From positions 1-64,000 of the forward strand of contig JACTUC010000001.1 in the NCBI GenBank assembly GCA_015660995.1: DNA of 64,000 bases, read 5' to 3'. The notes under the pieces are model-generated. The model saw only the letters and a program-made list of their open reading frames with translations, made no database searches and was not told where the DNA came from. Positions 16,640 through 25,718 of this stretch are shown in pieces. The DNA is from Candidatus Methanomethylicaceae archaeon. Lineage in GTDB: Archaea; Thermoproteota; Methanomethylicia; Methanomethylicales; Methanomethylicaceae. Numbering within the stretch: the first letter of the stretch is position 1; each line of letters opens with the position of its first letter. A program made the translations under genes and the position numbers.

Positions 16640-17575
16640 ATGTCTTCATCTAGCAAAAATGATGTCTCGAAGCGAAGAGGGGCTGGCCAGTGGGCAGTAG
16701 CGTGGAGAAGGTTCAAGAAGCACAAGTCAGGCCTCTTTGGCTTGGGAATGATAATTGTGCTTTTGTTTGTGGCGGCATTTCATAATTACATCGCCCCCTA
16801 TCCTGCTGGTTCCCTAGCGCCGCTCTATCAAGGAGACGCAGGACAGCCTCCATCTTTGAAGTACCTATTTGGCACATCCGTAGGCGGCAGCGATGTATAC
16901 AGCGAAGTTCTTCATGGTGCGATATATACCGTGTATGTTGCCTTCTCTGGCACTATCATTACCATGGTGATCTGCATTGCTGTAGGTATTGTAGCAGGCT
17001 ATATGGGGAAATATATCGACGAGGTTCTCATGAGAATCACCGAAATCTTTCTTGTCTTTCCATCCTTGATGTTAATTCTAGTATTCGCGAGGATATTCCA
17101 ATTGCGAAACAGTAACCCTTACTGGAATTTACTGGGGATACAGATACCGATTGGGTTGACAATGGTAATACTCATTGTGTCCGTATTTGCATGGTCACCA
17201 TATGCGAGAGTCATAAGGGGTGAGGTTCTGAGGTTAAAAGAGGCAGAGTTCATTCAGGCGTCTAAGGGGATTGGCGCCAACTCGCGATGGATAATGATTA
17301 GACACATATTGCCAAACGTGCTTCCCCAGATCGTAGTTCTTGCAACGCTGACCATGGCTGGGATTGTCCTCACCGAGGCAGGTGTAAGCTTTCTTGGGTT
17401 TGGCGACCCGAATACGATAACCTGGGGGAGACTTATGGAGGAATCATTCCCCTTTATGAGTACTGCATGGTGGGCAGAGGTCTTCCCCGGCTTGGCTGTC
17501 TTCCTTACTATCCTTGCGTTCAACTTACTTGGTGACGGGCTATCAGATGCTCTAAACCCAAGGCTCAGGGAGTAA
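16640..17575 (+). CDS. Peptide ABC transporter permease DppC/OppC type
   Basis: The 311-residue partner of DppB has the N-terminal W-R-F-K-K-H-K-S-G-L pattern, the loop YLFGTSVGGSDVYSEVLHG (normally GTDxxGRD), and the EAA loop FIQASKGIGANSRWIMIRHILPN. The second residue of the GTDxxGRD motif differs (GTSVGGSD), a small departure from the family. It starts 12 bases after dppB. Confidence 0.92.
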   Translation: MSSSSKNDVSKRRGAGQWAVAWRRFKKHKSGLFGLGMIIVLLFVAAFHNYIAPYPAGSLAPLYQGDAGQPPSLKYLFGTSVGGSDVYSEVLHGAIYTVYVAFSGTIITMVICIAVGIVAGYMGKYIDEVLMRITEIFLVFPSLMLILVFARIFQLRNSNPYWNLLGIQIPIGLTMVILIVSVFAWSPYARVIRGEVLRLKEAEFIQASKGIGANSRWIMIRHILPNVLPQIVVLATLTMAGIVLTEAGVSFLGFGDPNTITWGRLMEESFPFMSTAWWAEVFPGLAVFLTILAFNLLGDGLSDALNPRLRE

Positions 17576-17580
17576 ATAAA

Positions 17581-18552
17581 ATGCATATCCTTGAAGTCGA
17601 AAATCTAAAAACATACTTTTTCACAGAAGCTGGCATTGTCAAGGCGCTTGACGGAGCAACTTTTAATCTTGAAAAGGGCACTACCCTAGGTCTTGTGGGC
17701 GAGAGCGGTAGTGGCAAATCCGTCACCTCACAATCTGTGCTCCGAATAGTACCAAAACCTGGGAAGATAGTCTCGGGGAAGATTCTATTTGAGGGTGAAG
17801 ATATCCTTGCGAAGAGTGAGAATGAGATGCGTAACTACAGAGGGAAGAAGATCTCACTTATATTTCAAGATCCGACAAGTTCGCTGAATCCTTTATTCAC
17901 CATAGGTAGCCAGCTCACAGAGATAGTGACGCAACACGAGAAGATGAAAAAGACGGAAGCGCTTGAGCACGTGATCAAGACTCTTAAACTAGCAAGGCTT
18001 CCGGATCCCGAGGAAGAGATATACCGTTATCCGCACCAGTTCAGTGGTGGGATGAAGCAAAGGATTTGTATCGCAAGGGCTCTCCTTTTAAACCCTCAGC
18101 TTCTCTTTGCTGATGAACCTACGACGAACCTCGATGTTACAATCCAGGCTCAAATACTGACCCTCCTGAAGGATCTTCAAAGGGAGGTTGGTATGACGCT
18201 GGTTATGATAACCCATGATATGGGCATAGTAGCAGACATGTGCAAATATGTCGTAGTACTCTATGGCGGAAACGTCATGGAAACTGGGATGATTGAGACC
18301 ATATTTGAGAAGCCTCACCCCTACACCGAGGCCTTGCTTAAGGCAGTGCCCAGGCTTGACCAGACAAAAGAGCTTGTCTCTATTCCGGGAAATATCCCCA
18401 ACCTCATAGAGCTTCCCTCGGGCTGTGTTTTCCACCCCAGGTGCAGATATGCCGTAGATGCATGTAAGGGCAATAAACCTCCATTAGAGGAGGTAGAGGC
18501 AGATCATTCAATAGCATGTATAAGATGGCGCGAGTTGAATGGGGGTCGTTAA
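17581..18552 (+). CDS. Peptide ABC transporter ATPase DppD/OppD type
   Basis: This is the first nucleotide-binding subunit (323 residues), with Walker A GESGSGKS, signature FSGGMKQR, Walker B LLFADEPTTNLD and the C-terminal oligopeptide domain FHPRC...C, whose Cys residues bind an Fe-S cluster in some relatives. It lies five bases after dppC and powers uptake together with the next gene. Confidence 0.93.
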   Translation: MHILEVENLKTYFFTEAGIVKALDGATFNLEKGTTLGLVGESGSGKSVTSQSVLRIVPKPGKIVSGKILFEGEDILAKSENEMRNYRGKKISLIFQDPTSSLNPLFTIGSQLTEIVTQHEKMKKTEALEHVIKTLKLARLPDPEEEIYRYPHQFSGGMKQRICIARALLLNPQLLFADEPTTNLDVTIQAQILTLLKDLQREVGMTLVMITHDMGIVADMCKYVVVLYGGNVMETGMIETIFEKPHPYTEALLKAVPRLDQTKELVSIPGNIPNLIELPSGCVFHPRCRYAVDACKGNKPPLEEVEADHSIACIRWRELNGGR

Positions 18553-18554
18553 CT

Positions 18555-19547
18555 ATGGAGCCACTGGTCGACGTTAAAGATCTTGTCAAGTATTACCCCG
18601 TATACTCGAGGGGGATATTGACCAGAAAGGTCATTGGCCAGGTACATGCAGTAGATCATGTTAGCCTTGAAGTCAATCATGGGGAAACTGTAGGCCTCGT
18701 CGGCGAGAGTGGGTGCGGTAAGACAACCACCGGGAAGCTGATCCTCAACCTCGAGACTCCAACATCTGGTAAGGTTTACTTCGATGGAGCTCCCGTGATT
18801 CAAACGCTGACAAAGGGTACCAAAGAGGAGAAACTCAAGTTACGCAGATCCATGCAAATGGTTTTCCAGAACCCATATTCCTCATTGGATCCGAGAATGA
18901 CCGTTTTTGATATCATCAGTGAGCCATTCAGGGTGCATAAAAATATACCGACAAGCGAATACAAAGATAGACTCTACGAGCTCCTCTCGCTTGTAGGTTT
19001 GGAGCCTTACCATGCAGAGCGGTATCCTCATGAGTTTAGCGGAGGCCAACGGCAGAGGATATGCATCGCAAGAGCATTAGCTGTTGACCCTAAATTCATA
19101 GTCGCTGATGAACCTGTATCCTCCCTAGATGTGTCCGTACGCGCGCAAATATTAAATCTGATAATGGATCTGCAAAAAAGGCTTGGAATATCCTATCTTT
19201 ACATATCGCACGATCTGAGCTCCGTCCGACAGATATCAAAACGAGTCCTCGTCATGTACCTTGGGGAGATCGTAGAGAGCGCTCTGACCTCGGAATTATT
19301 CGACCACCCCATACACCCGTACACGAAGGCGCTAATGTCCGCTGTGCCCATACCAGATCCTAAGAGGAAGATGAAAATAATATTGCTGCCAGGAGAGGTT
19401 CCGAGCCCAGTGAACCCGCCATCGGGATGTAGATTCCACCCAAGGTGCGAGTATGCCACATCTAAATGTTCCGAGGAAATACCAGAAATGGTCCAAATCG
19501 ATTCCGATCACTTCGTCTCATGCCATTATTTCGAAAAATTCTTGTGA
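18555..19547 (+). CDS. Peptide ABC transporter ATPase DppF/OppF type
   Basis: This is the second ATPase (330 residues), with Walker A GESGCGKT, signature FSGGQRQR, Walker B FIVADEPVSSLD and the C-terminal FHPRCEYATSKC cysteines. The track begins 13 codons earlier inside dppD. GGGGGT followed by ATG 18555 is the better start and lies two bases after the dppD stop. Confidence 0.93.
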   Translation: MEPLVDVKDLVKYYPVYSRGILTRKVIGQVHAVDHVSLEVNHGETVGLVGESGCGKTTTGKLILNLETPTSGKVYFDGAPVIQTLTKGTKEEKLKLRRSMQMVFQNPYSSLDPRMTVFDIISEPFRVHKNIPTSEYKDRLYELLSLVGLEPYHAERYPHEFSGGQRQRICIARALAVDPKFIVADEPVSSLDVSVRAQILNLIMDLQKRLGISYLYISHDLSSVRQISKRVLVMYLGEIVESALTSELFDHPIHPYTKALMSAVPIPDPKRKMKIILLPGEVPSPVNPPSGCRFHPRCEYATSKCSEEIPEMVQIDSDHFVSCHYFEKFL

Positions 19548-19771
19548 TTTGCAGATCATGCTCAACATTGCAAAAACAAGTCGCATATTCTGTCAAATAA
19601 TAATGAATATAAAATTTATTAGTTTTTTATTATAACCAGACTAACAAACTGTTTTAGTAAGCATTTATTCATTTAGACGTTTTGACTTTTCCATAATAGT
19701 AGTTCTTAAATACATTCTATGGCATTATCAGTAATTACTAAACACGAATAGTGTGGTTTGGTGAATCTAGA
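19548..19771 (+). promoter_or_regulatory. Gap between dppF and the binding-protein gene: terminator and promoter
   Basis: This gap is AT-rich. A T-run at 19623-19629 can end the dppBCDF transcript, and TTCTTAAATACATT (about 19704-19717) looks like the TATA region of the binding-protein gene, letting it be made in excess over the membrane complex. Confidence 0.45.
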
Positions 19772-22270
19772 ATGAAAAAGGAAATTATCTGTATGGCAAT
19801 GCTAGCGATACTTTTGACATCAATGTTTACGATGATATCGGTGCCAGCTGTTCAGTCATCGGTACAGAATCCATTGTTTAAGATAACAATGATTGCACCA
19901 GGAAATGCGAACCTGCTACGACGTCAATGGGCCCTCATTATCCAAAATTCGTTTGAATCGGTAGGGATCGACGCAAGGGTTGTCTTCTTGGGCTCAGATG
20001 TGATGTATGCCAGGGCTCTTACACCTCCAGCGAGCATGGTAGGCAAGACTTACGACGAAGGTGGCTTTGATGCATTATTCATTGGCTGGACGCCGAGCGC
20101 ACCTAATGTTGGATTCGGTGGATCCTACCAGATTTACTATAGCAAGAACCTACCTCCGAGCGGAAGTAACTACATGCTCTGGAACAACAGTCAAAGCGAC
20201 TACTACCTAGGACTGATGATGACTGAAGGCTACACTGCTGCGGGCATTCAAGCCTACCAAAATTGGGAGGCGGTACAGTACAATGAAGTACCTGGTTCGC
20301 AGATCATGTACACAACGGCAATTCTCTCTACCGCCCAGAACGTTAATCTCAATGGCTATGCGTGGCAATGGGGTAACACCGGTCCTGTACCTCAATTCGC
20401 CTCAAACGTAACCAGCATAGCTTTGGCCTGCACAGGTCAGCCGCTCAATGTACTTCCGGCACTTTCCAACTGGTGGTACGATACGCTTGTCTACGCCCCA
20501 ATATATGATGGTCTATACTATCTAGACGCAAACAATAATATCGTTCCAGGACTCGCAGTCGCTGCCCCGACAGTGACAAACAATAATTCAAGTTTCATTT
20601 ATACACTTAGGGACGCGAACTTCAGTGACGGAGTGCCAGTCACTGCTGACGATGTACTCTTTTCATGGCTTGCATACCTTAACGCAGCTGATGGCTCACA
20701 ATTAGCTACCTATTTAGCTGGCTATATCGGTGACGATGTCACCTTCAATTGGCTCAATGGCACATCGACCCGATTGGTGCTTAACCTTGCAGACAGCACT
20801 ACCTATTATCCAGCACTCCCTAACGAAACCTCCGCAACAGTGAATGGAGCGGCTGGTATCGGAGTGGGAATCATAACAGCCATTGACGAACACACAGTGA
20901 ACGTTACGATACCCAACTTCCCAGGTTTGGGTGCACCTGCAGCAATCTTCCACCCTGAAGGGGAAGTCCCCTACATAATGCCTATGCATATCCTTGATCA
21001 GATACCTTTCTCTGATTATGCAACAAGTGCTTTTGACACGATGACCGGGTCTTTCACGGTCAATGTAAACGGAGCAAACGAAACAATCACAGGTCCAGTC
21101 GGTTCAGGTCCTTACCAATTCGTATCCTACAATCCTACGACCCAACTCATCACATTGCAAAAGTTTAATGGCTACTGGAATGCAACCAACCTAGAAAGTG
21201 CTGGCTTATTCGGCGTCCAAAACTACTATGTTAGATACATAACTGACAAAGATGGCGCAGTGGCTGCCCTCAAGAACGGCGAGGTCCAGGTCTTGGATCC
21301 AAACTACCAACTCCAGTTGGACTTTGCAGCTGGTAACCTTAATTTCGCCAACAACTACCAACTACCAGGATCAGGAATCCAGCAGCTTGGCTACAACAAT
21401 AGATCGCCAATTTGGGGAACTGGCACAGCTACGCCATTGGGTCAATCGGATCCTTCAAAAGCAGCAGAAGCAGCACGCGACGTGCGAGTAGCCTTTGATT
21501 ATCTTATACCAAGACAGCTCATCATAAACAGTCTTGAAAGCGGGATAGGCATAGCCGCTGCGGTGCATGTGAACCCAGTCTGTCCATATAATAACCAATC
21601 CATAGTTGCTAGAGACTACAACCCGACCTTGGCAAAACAGTATCTGGAAATGGCTGGATATACGGTCGCAGGGGGAGTGACTCCACCACCAACACCTCCA
21701 ATCTCGACAACCACTGGTTCACTAGTTGCCTTCACTGGCGCCTTTACAATCGATCCTACGGTGGCTTCCCAACAGGACGGCATGATTGTAGTCCTCCAAA
21801 ATAGCACTGATGGTAACACATGGCAGTCAATCGCTACCGGTAACACAAATCCCCAAGGCAACTTCTACATGACCTACTATGTGCCGAGCAGCACTCCTGC
21901 CCAATATTATCGGGTAGTTCAGACTGGAATAGGAGTCCACACTGCCGCTGCGAATAACCTGACGCAAACCCAGCTTTTCAACTTCAATACACTGAATACT
22001 AAATACTTCTCGCTACCAACCGATATCTTGCCGACATCGCCAATAACCAACATATTCCCCATCGACAGCTATGTGGCTCCGTACGTCAGCCAAATTAACA
22101 CCCAAAGCGCGCAGATAAGCAGCATGAATTCTACTATCGCAGCTCAGAGTGCGCAAATATCAACTCTCAATTCATCGCTTAATAATGCAACTAACATTGG
22201 CTATGCTGGTGTCGGAATAGCTATCATTGCATTAATCGCCGCTGTTGTGTTAGGCATGAGGAAGAAATAG
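19772..22270 (+). CDS. Peptide-binding protein (SBP family 5), apparently circularly permuted, membrane anchored
   Basis: The protein has 832 residues from ATG 19772 (GGTGAA upstream). After a signal peptide comes a segment (38-200) that looks like the usual C-terminal lobe of family-5 binding proteins (RRQWALIIQNSFESVGID, YDEGGFDALFIGW). Only then comes the usual N-terminal lobe (from PLNVLPALSNWWYD, YDGLYYLD, IVPGLA) up to LAKQYLEMAGYTV near 630. A beta-rich Ig-like domain (about 645-725), a heptad-like coil (NTQSAQISSMNSTIAAQSAQ) and a C-terminal helix (810-828) with RKK follow. It is the receptor for the adjacent ABC importer. There is no lipobox. Confidence 0.85.
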   Translation: MKKEIICMAMLAILLTSMFTMISVPAVQSSVQNPLFKITMIAPGNANLLRRQWALIIQNSFESVGIDARVVFLGSDVMYARALTPPASMVGKTYDEGGFDALFIGWTPSAPNVGFGGSYQIYYSKNLPPSGSNYMLWNNSQSDYYLGLMMTEGYTAAGIQAYQNWEAVQYNEVPGSQIMYTTAILSTAQNVNLNGYAWQWGNTGPVPQFASNVTSIALACTGQPLNVLPALSNWWYDTLVYAPIYDGLYYLDANNNIVPGLAVAAPTVTNNNSSFIYTLRDANFSDGVPVTADDVLFSWLAYLNAADGSQLATYLAGYIGDDVTFNWLNGTSTRLVLNLADSTTYYPALPNETSATVNGAAGIGVGIITAIDEHTVNVTIPNFPGLGAPAAIFHPEGEVPYIMPMHILDQIPFSDYATSAFDTMTGSFTVNVNGANETITGPVGSGPYQFVSYNPTTQLITLQKFNGYWNATNLESAGLFGVQNYYVRYITDKDGAVAALKNGEVQVLDPNYQLQLDFAAGNLNFANNYQLPGSGIQQLGYNNRSPIWGTGTATPLGQSDPSKAAEAARDVRVAFDYLIPRQLIINSLESGIGIAAAVHVNPVCPYNNQSIVARDYNPTLAKQYLEMAGYTVAGGVTPPPTPPISTTTGSLVAFTGAFTIDPTVASQQDGMIVVLQNSTDGNTWQSIATGNTNPQGNFYMTYYVPSSTPAQYYRVVQTGIGVHTAAANNLTQTQLFNFNTLNTKYFSLPTDILPTSPITNIFPIDSYVAPYVSQINTQSAQISSMNSTIAAQSAQISTLNSSLNNATNIGYAGVGIAIIALIAAVVLGMRKK

Positions 22271-22285
22271 CTTCCTCCAACTTCC

Positions 22286-22302
22286 CTTTTTTTATTTTTA
22301 TT
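22286..22302 (+). terminator. U-tract terminator of the binding-protein gene
   Basis: CTTTTTTTATTTTTATT begins 15 bases after the stop codon, between convergent genes. Confidence 0.6.
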
Positions 22303-22328
22303 ATATTGCAGTTCATGAGTTTCTTATT

Positions 22329-22703
22329 TCAAATCAAAGTCGAGAGAAGCCCCAAAATAAATGATTCGATCAATACTGCAAATCCTAAAATGACCAACCT
22401 TTTTCCCCTCTGTATCCTTTCCTTTAACAATTTTCCTTCTTTCTCTTTCCCTGCTTCATCTTTCTCTGATGTCTGCATCTCCAACTTTGCATCCCTACGG
22501 CGAAAAAACCTCTCAAGGACAGGGAAAGAAACACTCGAGAGAAGAAATCCAATCGATCCACCCAAGATCAGAAAGATGGCACTAAGTACCATCAACACAA
22601 CTAGAAAAGAGATGAAAAAATCCCTGCCAGCTAGATACAAGAGCAATGACACGGCGAGAGAAGCAAGGTTCAGAAGCAGGACATCCCTAAGAAATAATTT
22701 CAA
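22329..22703 (-). CDS. Membrane protein with cytoplasmic charged loop, unknown
   Basis: The protein has 124 residues from TTG 22703. The track starts at TTG 22718, but GGAGG lies within that extension, 8 bases before the downstream TTG, the same layout as in lysW. Helices are predicted at about 10-25, 28-55 and 98-122. Between them is a highly charged stretch rich in Lys and Glu (KDEAGKEKEGKLLKERIQRGKR). No family is recognised. It is convergent with the binding protein and divergent from the next surface protein. Confidence 0.6.
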   Translation of the reverse strand: MKLFLRDVLLLNLASLAVSLLLYLAGRDFFISFLVVLMVLSAIFLILGGSIGFLLSSVSFPVLERFFRRRDAKLEMQTSEKDEAGKEKEGKLLKERIQRGKRLVILGFAVLIESFILGLLSTLI

Positions 22704-22823
22704 AGTAGGTTCCTCCAAATCGAAACGAACGCCTGTGATCTAAATCCTTTACTACCTCGGCACATCAAGATAAAAAACTTAATAGACTGATTTATTCTTA
22801 TTGCTAGTACCTCTGGTGATTGA

Positions 22824-23714
22824 GTGCCAAAAGAGAGAAGCCAGTCGTTATCCAATAGAACGAAGATCCTGTTTGCCATAATAATCGTTGTGTTGATGGT
22901 ATCCTACGGCTTGGCCATGATCTACCCTCAACACCCGAGCTTGGCAACTCCATCGCCTTCCTCCTTCACTCCTTCGGACTGGATGTCATTTATCCCTTCG
23001 AATGTGACATACTTCCGCTTTTTGAACGTCTCATTTCTGGCCCAATACCCGCTCCTATTTGAGGATCCTCTCATCCTCTCATTCAGTCCGAATCTATTCA
23101 ATATTACAGTTGCCAATGTTACCTACGGAGTCGACTTACAGGCAAATAATGCGATTAATGTCACTATTATTGGACTAAATGATCAATCACTGACATTTGT
23201 ATCAAATGCGTTAGCCAGTGCTAATCTAACCTCAACAGTCTACAATAATGTGACATTATACAGACTTGAACAAAATCCGACTGGCGTTGATGGTCCTGCT
23301 TGGGTATGCATTGTTCGCGGGGTGATGGTGCTAGGTCAAGGAGATCTTCTAGCAGAGCAAGCGCTGCAATCAATAATTGATGCTTCCCCTGCAACATTCT
23401 TCAATAACGACCAACTCAAGGTGGGATACCTTCTAACTTGGGGCGGTGAAAAAACCTTCGCCTTTTCTTATTACCAATCGGGCGATAACAACTATTCCGT
23501 GGATTGGGAAATGCATAGTGCCACCAACGGTTCAGTTATTACCGATCGATATTCTTACCATTTCCCTTCTGCAGAAGTGCTGAGCAACAAATATGATGAT
23601 GCGAAGAAAAACCTCTTCTTCGACGCCAAAGCAGTGTACACCAGCGGTAGTTTCATGGTGGGGGATTTTAGTTTCCTGCAATCCGAGGTGCGAACTGCTC
23701 TTGGAATAATTTGA
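22824..23714 (+). CDS. Anchored surface protein, tandem paralog 1
   Basis: The 296 residues begin at GTG 22824 (GGTGATTGA upstream). A signal anchor (ILFAIIIVVLMVSYGLAMI, about 15-33) is followed by a Ser/Pro-rich stretch and a glycosylation-rich extracellular domain with DWMSFIPSNVTYFRFLNVS. The next gene is a clear paralog with the same landmarks (EWMSFVPS, YRFLN-like, VDLE, NVTLYRL, VDWEMxSA). No known family is recognised. They may assist the peptide receptor or form part of the envelope (inference). Confidence 0.65.
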   Translation: MPKERSQSLSNRTKILFAIIIVVLMVSYGLAMIYPQHPSLATPSPSSFTPSDWMSFIPSNVTYFRFLNVSFLAQYPLLFEDPLILSFSPNLFNITVANVTYGVDLQANNAINVTIIGLNDQSLTFVSNALASANLTSTVYNNVTLYRLEQNPTGVDGPAWVCIVRGVMVLGQGDLLAEQALQSIIDASPATFFNNDQLKVGYLLTWGGEKTFAFSYYQSGDNNYSVDWEMHSATNGSVITDRYSYHFPSAEVLSNKYDDAKKNLFFDAKAVYTSGSFMVGDFSFLQSEVRTALGII

Positions 23715-23865
23715 ACCAATAATTGATGTTCTTGAGATTTTTAGAGACCGCTGACCTTTCCATTAGCCCGAATTGGGTAAAATTTGTTCTTCCATGACAT
23801 TCATAAAGATTTTAATAGTTGTTTCATAATTCTAAAGCCATCGCTTTTTTAGCAAGGGTGATGTC

Positions 23866-24753
23866 ATGCCGCAGAAAAAGAGACAGGGGCCATCGAGGAA
23901 GCTTCAGATCGGAATAATCTTCATAGCGTTCATACTGGTCTTCTCCTACGTTATAGTGATATTCTCGCCTTACCTCAATACACGCCAGTTACCATCCCCC
24001 TCAACATTTACATCTGAGGAATGGATGTCATTCGTTCCCTCCCAGACATATTTGTTCCGATACCTCAACATCTCCGTACTTCAGGACTTCCCCCTCCTTT
24101 TCCAGAGTTCTGTGCTGTTCTCAATCCAAGATCCCGCTATGAACATCAGCATCTCGGATGTCACGTACGACGTTGATCTGGAGACGAGCAATGGCACCGG
24201 CGTCAGTATAATGGCGATGAATAGCTCAAGCCTTTCGAATTATTCATTCATCTTGGCGGGTGGCAATCTAAACTCCTCCGTCTACGATAATGTGACACTT
24301 TACAGGCTGGCTCAGGATCCATTCAACGGGTCGGCTGGTGCTTGGATCTGCGTGAGTCCGAAGGCTGTAATCCTCAGCTCGGGCGATGCTCCTGCTCTAA
24401 GCGCCCTCAAGTCTGTGCTGGACACCTCGTCTAATGCCTTCTTCACAAACGACGAGTTCAAAGTAGGTTACCAGCTTACAACTGGAGGCAAAGACTATCT
24501 GCTCTTCACATATTCCGAAGCAGGCAACAATTCCTACAATGTTGACTGGGAGATGCGTAGCGCATTTAATGGCTCAACGATTGGTGTGACATATATTTTC
24601 CACTTTCCGACCACTGCTGTCCTCAATGGAAACTACGCTAATCTGAAGACACTGCTGACCACTGCGACTAGCACCTACTCCATTGACAAATTCGGAGTCT
24701 TTGACTTCTCCTACTCGCAAGGGGATATAAGATACGCAATATTAGGCGGCTAG
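23866..24753 (+). CDS. Anchored surface protein, tandem paralog 2
   Basis: This 295-residue paralog of the preceding gene has the same signal anchor, the same domain order and shared motifs such as NVTLYRLAQDP, FFTNDEFKVGYQLT and YNVDWEMRSAFNGS. It has its own intergenic space of 150 bases with ATTTTAATAG near 23811 as a possible TATA box, and ATG 23866 behind GGTGATG. The function is unknown. Confidence 0.65.
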   Translation: MPQKKRQGPSRKLQIGIIFIAFILVFSYVIVIFSPYLNTRQLPSPSTFTSEEWMSFVPSQTYLFRYLNISVLQDFPLLFQSSVLFSIQDPAMNISISDVTYDVDLETSNGTGVSIMAMNSSSLSNYSFILAGGNLNSSVYDNVTLYRLAQDPFNGSAGAWICVSPKAVILSSGDAPALSALKSVLDTSSNAFFTNDEFKVGYQLTTGGKDYLLFTYSEAGNNSYNVDWEMRSAFNGSTIGVTYIFHFPTTAVLNGNYANLKTLLTTATSTYSIDKFGVFDFSYSQGDIRYAILGG

Positions 24754-24892
24754 ATTATTCGTCTGATCTCCGAAAAAACGCAATAAGCACAAACTATCCG
24801 AGCCTAAATGATAAATTAATGCTAGCTATACCCGCCAAGCTTATGGTAAAAACTTAATATCCCAATCCAAGGATTGATACTGGGTGCTTTCA

Positions 24893-25231
24893 TTGCACAT
24901 TACTTGGTTCGAGTCGGAAGATGGCGCTTCGGTGAACAAGAAGGACGCAAAAATGATAGAGAAATGGATTGTGAAGAACGCTGGTAACATACATGAGATA
25001 TTCCACCTTATCCAGGAGCATGAGATGGAGGCAGTGAAGATCATCGAAGGGACTCAGGAGAAGGAAAAAGGCAGAACGAAGATCAATTCATATGATATCT
25101 TATTCATCTCCAATATCATATTAATCGTTAGCTGCGAGGAGACGCAGGACGTGGAAGGCAGCGGGCTGACTAGAAAAATCAACTACCTTGGCTTAATAGA
25201 AATCCCCTGCGGAGAGGAGGAAGAGCGATGA
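24893..25231 (+). CDS. Small soluble protein, unknown
   Basis: The protein has 112 residues from TTG 24893 with GGGTG upstream; the track start at GTG 24884 is that ribosome site. The protein is rich in Lys and Glu and ends in GEEEER. The segment SYDILFISNIILIVSCEE is a buried strand pair rather than a clear membrane helix. No family is recognised. Its stop overlaps the next ORF start (ATGA), so the two were translationally coupled. Confidence 0.55.
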   Translation: MHITWFESEDGASVNKKDAKMIEKWIVKNAGNIHEIFHLIQEHEMEAVKIIEGTQEKEKGRTKINSYDILFISNIILIVSCEETQDVEGSGLTRKINYLGLIEIPCGEEEER

Positions 25232-25629
25232 GCGACATGAAGAGACCGCTGGGAATCATGCTTCTTGCGCTTTTGCTGGCGCTCAACGGCATATAATTGA
25301 TAGCATCGCTTTTCTTTCCTAGTATGCTTGGTGACGAGGCGTGGCTTCTATGGGCATTCGTCGCGATGGGCTTTGGCTATATTATTGCCGCTGTCGGGCT
25401 CTTCATAGGCTTCAACTGGTCCTGGTACCTAACACTGGGCCTCTCGTTCATCGCCATTGCCATCTCGATCACCTATCTAGATGTTCTCGATCTCATCTTC
25501 GATGGCATTGTGATCTTCTACATTACCCAGTCCAATGCAAGGTCATTCTTATTCGGGAAGAGAACGCACTCTGTTATTTCGTCCGGCTCTAGCCCCGGAG
25601 GGAGTGTGCCGCCGCCGCCTCCCCCTTGA
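25228..25629 (+). pseudogene. Membrane protein gene interrupted by an in-frame TAA
   Basis: ATG 25228 opens MSDMKRPLGIMLLALLLALNGI, then TAA at 25294-25296, then the same frame continues without further stops for 110 codons (LIASLFFPSMLG onward). The combined 133-residue product would have four hydrophobic helices and a short cytoplasmic tail ending in six prolines. The ATGA overlap with the upstream gene shows the early ATG is the native start. This is either a recent nonsense mutation or a base-call error, or a restart at TTG 25297 directly after the stop. Confidence 0.6.
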
Positions 25630-25718
25630 ATTTGGACGTACAAGAAAAAATAGCAAATCTCTGAAAACATTATCCGCACAGTGTAGTGATGATTGTCTTC
25701 AGAAAGCCAATCCCAAGG

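Noticed and set aside
24841-25044. Minus-strand 67-residue ORF opposite the 112-residue gene
   Set aside because: Shadow of a gene that has its own TATA box and ribosome site and is coupled to the next ORF.
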